NCBI RefSeq assembly: GCF_900215155.1
Contig: NZ_LT907980.1
Coordinates: forward strand, 310,001-374,000
Direction: 5' to 3'
Source of the DNA: Marinobacter sp. LV10R510-11A
GTDB taxonomy: Bacteria; Pseudomonadota; Gammaproteobacteria; Pseudomonadales; Oleiphilaceae
Length of the DNA: 64,000 bases
Shown here: positions 62,028-64,000 of the stretch, in pieces
Numbering within the stretch: the first letter of the stretch is position 1
Layout of the letters: the number at the start of each line of letters is the position of its first letter
The notes under the pieces: model-generated
Told to the model about the DNA's origin: nothing
Databases searched by the model: none
What the model saw: only the letters and a program-made list of their open reading frames with translations
Made by a program: the position numbers and the translations under genes

Positions 62028-64000
62028 ATGTATCCCGAACTCGGACAGCTTGCACTGATACTTTCGCTGTTGCTGGCAGTGCTTCTTTCGGTTGTACCCC
62101 TTGTTGGCTCGCTCACCGGGCGGGACAACCTTCAGGCGTTTGCCAGGCCCTTGGCGGCGGGCATGTTCGTGTTTGTCGCGTTGGCTTTTGCTGTGCTTGC
62201 CCACGCGTTTTTAACTGACGATTTCTCCGTTGCCTACGTTGCCAACAACAGCAACAGCATGCTGCCCTGGTACTACAAGTTCAGTGCCGTATGGGGCGGC
62301 CATGAGGGTTCACTGCTGCTTTGGATACTGATGCTGACGGGCTGGACCCTGGCCGTCGCCATTTTCAGCCGCCGCTTACCCTCTGTGATGATTTCGCAGG
62401 TGTTGTCAGTTCTCGGTATGGTCAGTGTCGGGTTCATGCTCTTTATTGTAGTTACATCAAACCCGTTTGGCCGTTTGCTGCCCAATGTGCCGGCTGACGG
62501 GGCGGACTTGAACCCGCTGCTGCAGGACTTTGGGTTGATCGTTCACCCACCCCTGCTTTACATGGGCTATGTCGGCTTTGCGGTGGCGTTTGCGTTTGCC
62601 ATTGCTGCACTGATCAATGGCCGCTTGGACGCGGCATGGGCCAGATGGTCACGGCCTTGGACAACCGTGGCCTGGGCATTTCTATCCGTTGGTATTGCCC
62701 TGGGAAGCTGGTGGGCATACTACGAGCTTGGCTGGGGTGGCTGGTGGTTCTGGGATCCGGTTGAAAACGCCTCCTTGTTGCCGTGGCTGTCTGGTACGGC
62801 CCTGATGCACTCACTGGCAGTAACAGAAAAACGCGGTGTGTTCAAAAGTTGGACGGTACTGCTGGCGATTGTCACCTTTTCGCTGAGCCTGCTGGGTACC
62901 TTTCTAGTTCGGTCTGGTGTGCTTACCTCAGTTCATGCCTTTGCATCGGATCCAGAGCGCGGCACCTTTTTGCTGGCGCTGCTGGCAGTCACTATTATTG
63001 CAAGCTTGGTGCTTTACGCGTTCAGAGCGCCGGTTGTTCACGTACGCTCACGCTACGGCTCACTGTCCCGGGAAATATTCTTGCTGCTAAACAACGTGTT
63101 GCTGGTTTCTGCAACGCTGCTGGTAGCGGTAGGCACCCTGTACCCGCTGGTTCTCGATTTCTTCGATCTGGGGAAAATCTCCATCGGCGAGCCGTTCTTT
63201 AACCTCACCTTCAGCCCGCTTGCAGTGGCGGCCGGCCTTCTGATGGGCGTCGGCATATTTTCTCGCTGGAAGAAGACCGATGCCGGTTGGCTTGCGCGCA
63301 AGCTGTTGTGGCCACTGGCGGCGAGTGTGCTGATCAGCACGGCTGTTATGGTTGGTTATGGCGGCTTCACACCCTGGGCATTTCTTGGCGTGTTTGCGTC
63401 TGTTTGGGTAACCACGGCAACGTTTTGGGATCTGTGGGACAAATCCTCCTCCAGAAAAGGGCGTATCCATGGTCTCAAGCGCCAATCTCGCAGTTACTAC
63501 GGCATGGTGCTGGGGCATCTTGGCCTAGCCATCACCATGGCCGGCGCAACGGTTGTATCGAACTACGGCATCGAACGTGATGTGCGCATGGTGCCCGGCG
63601 ATATTGCCGAAGTGGGCGACTATCAGTTTCTCTTTAAGGGTATCGGTGAGCGGCAGGGCAAGAACTTCACGGCGCAGTACGGCAGCTTTGATGTCATGCG
63701 AGACGGAAAGCTTGTTGCTGAACTGCACCCTGAAAAGCGCCAGTACGCGGTTGGCATGAGCGTTATGACTGAAGCGGATATTGACGGCGGCCTGTTCCGG
63801 GATATCTTTGTTGCCGTGGGTGAGCGGATTTCTGATGACGCTTGGGCTATCCGGCTCCAGTACAAACCTTTGATCCGCTGGCTTTGGCTTGGGGCTCTGT
63901 TTATGGCTGCCGGCGGCTTTCTTGCGATATCAGATCGTCGCTACAGGATCCGTGAGCGGGTTACTGAGCCCTCCTCGGTACCTTCAACCAAAATGCCACC
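62028..64000 (+). CDS. ccmF: CcmF, cytochrome c heme lyase component (3' end outside window)
   Basis: 657 codons are visible with no stop, so the end lies just beyond the window (family length about 650-660). GGAG nine bases upstream sets the start. Multi-spanning membrane protein with the WWD motif GWGGWWFWDPVENASLLPWL and surrounding histidines (LIVHPPLLYMGYVG). Attaches heme from CcmE to apocytochromes with partner proteins that presumably follow (ccmG, ccmH). Confidence 0.95.
   Translation, partial: MYPELGQLALILSLLLAVLLSVVPLVGSLTGRDNLQAFARPLAAGMFVFVALAFAVLAHAFLTDDFSVAYVANNSNSMLPWYYKFSAVWGGHEGSLLLWILMLTGWTLAVAIFSRRLPSVMISQVLSVLGMVSVGFMLFIVVTSNPFGRLLPNVPADGADLNPLLQDFGLIVHPPLLYMGYVGFAVAFAFAIAALINGRLDAAWARWSRPWTTVAWAFLSVGIALGSWWAYYELGWGGWWFWDPVENASLLPWLSGTALMHSLAVTEKRGVFKSWTVLLAIVTFSLSLLGTFLVRSGVLTSVHAFASDPERGTFLLALLAVTIIASLVLYAFRAPVVHVRSRYGSLSREIFLLLNNVLLVSATLLVAVGTLYPLVLDFFDLGKISIGEPFFNLTFSPLAVAAGLLMGVGIFSRWKKTDAGWLARKLLWPLAASVLISTAVMVGYGGFTPWAFLGVFASVWVTTATFWDLWDKSSSRKGRIHGLKRQSRSYYGMVLGHLGLAITMAGATVVSNYGIERDVRMVPGDIAEVGDYQFLFKGIGERQGKNFTAQYGSFDVMRDGKLVAELHPEKRQYAVGMSVMTEADIDGGLFRDIFVAVGERISDDAWAIRLQYKPLIRWLWLGALFMAAGGFLAISDRRYRIRERVTEPSSVPSTKMP

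Noticed and set aside
1..64000. CRISPR arrays, tRNA/rRNA genes, insertion sequences, attachment sites
   Set aside because: None was recognised on either strand; repeats found are short and local.

Overview
The window reads as chromosome of a motile marine gammaproteobacterium, most likely Marinobacter or a close relative. I infer this from the Pseudomonas-type flagellar/chemotaxis gene order (fleQ-fleS-fleR-fliE..., motC-motD, parC-parP-cheW), the lexA-sulA pair, and a ccm locus next to the flagellar island. No tRNA, rRNA, CRISPR array, insertion sequence or prophage was recognised.

Layout. (1) 1-3520, minus: three genes of a type I Wadjet (JetABC) anti-plasmid system, with jetC running off the left edge. 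(2) 3728-8782: a type II sulfide:quinone oxidoreductase divergent from cysJ-cysI (assimilatory sulfite reductase); a perfect 10+10 palindrome lies between them. (3) 8817-10917, minus: an amidase pseudogene with two clean internal deletions and a membrane protein resembling a lone voltage-sensor domain. (4) 11109-16591: tamA-tamB. (5) 16594-19985: an amidoligase plus class-I glutamine-amidotransferase-like pair, divergent from lexA-sulA (two SOS boxes), and a small conserved hypothetical. (6) 20177-21464: a DUF1329 gene broken by a frameshifting deletion. (7) 21554-56837: about 35 kb of flagellar and chemotaxis genes: fliT-like, fleQ, fleSR, fliEFGHIJ, an HsbA-like STAS gene with a wrecked HsbR-like partner and an Hpt gene, fliK, fliLMNOPQR-flhB, flhA-flhF-fleN-fliA, cheYZAB, motCD, parCP, cheW. 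A uraA-upp operon lies between flhB and flhA on the other strand. (8) 56905-58981: a DUF2802 gene, a stand-alone FlhB C-terminal-domain protein and a second FliK-like protein. (9) 59106-64000: ccmABCDEF for cytochrome c maturation; ccmF is cut by the right edge.

How the parts work together. FleQ (sigma70-type promoter) with RpoN should switch on fleSR and the basal-body operons. Five -24/-12 sites match the sigma54 consensus, upstream of fleS, fliE, fliK, fliL and flhA. FliA (sigma28), encoded here, has an excellent site upstream of parC, placing the polar array-positioning genes and probably cheW in the late class. FlhF and FleN set flagellar site and number; CheA/CheY/CheZ/CheB/CheW form the core signalling pathway (no MCP or cheR in the window); MotCD are stator proteins.

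Most notable: the edge-cut Wadjet system; the amidoligase/amidotransferase pair sharing a control region with lexA; three genes broken by internal deletions joined cleanly to conserved sequence; a 45-residue-period triple motif in CheA; and a hairpin covering the ribosome site and start codon of the DUF2802 gene. All functional calls rest on recognising protein families by eye; no searches were run.
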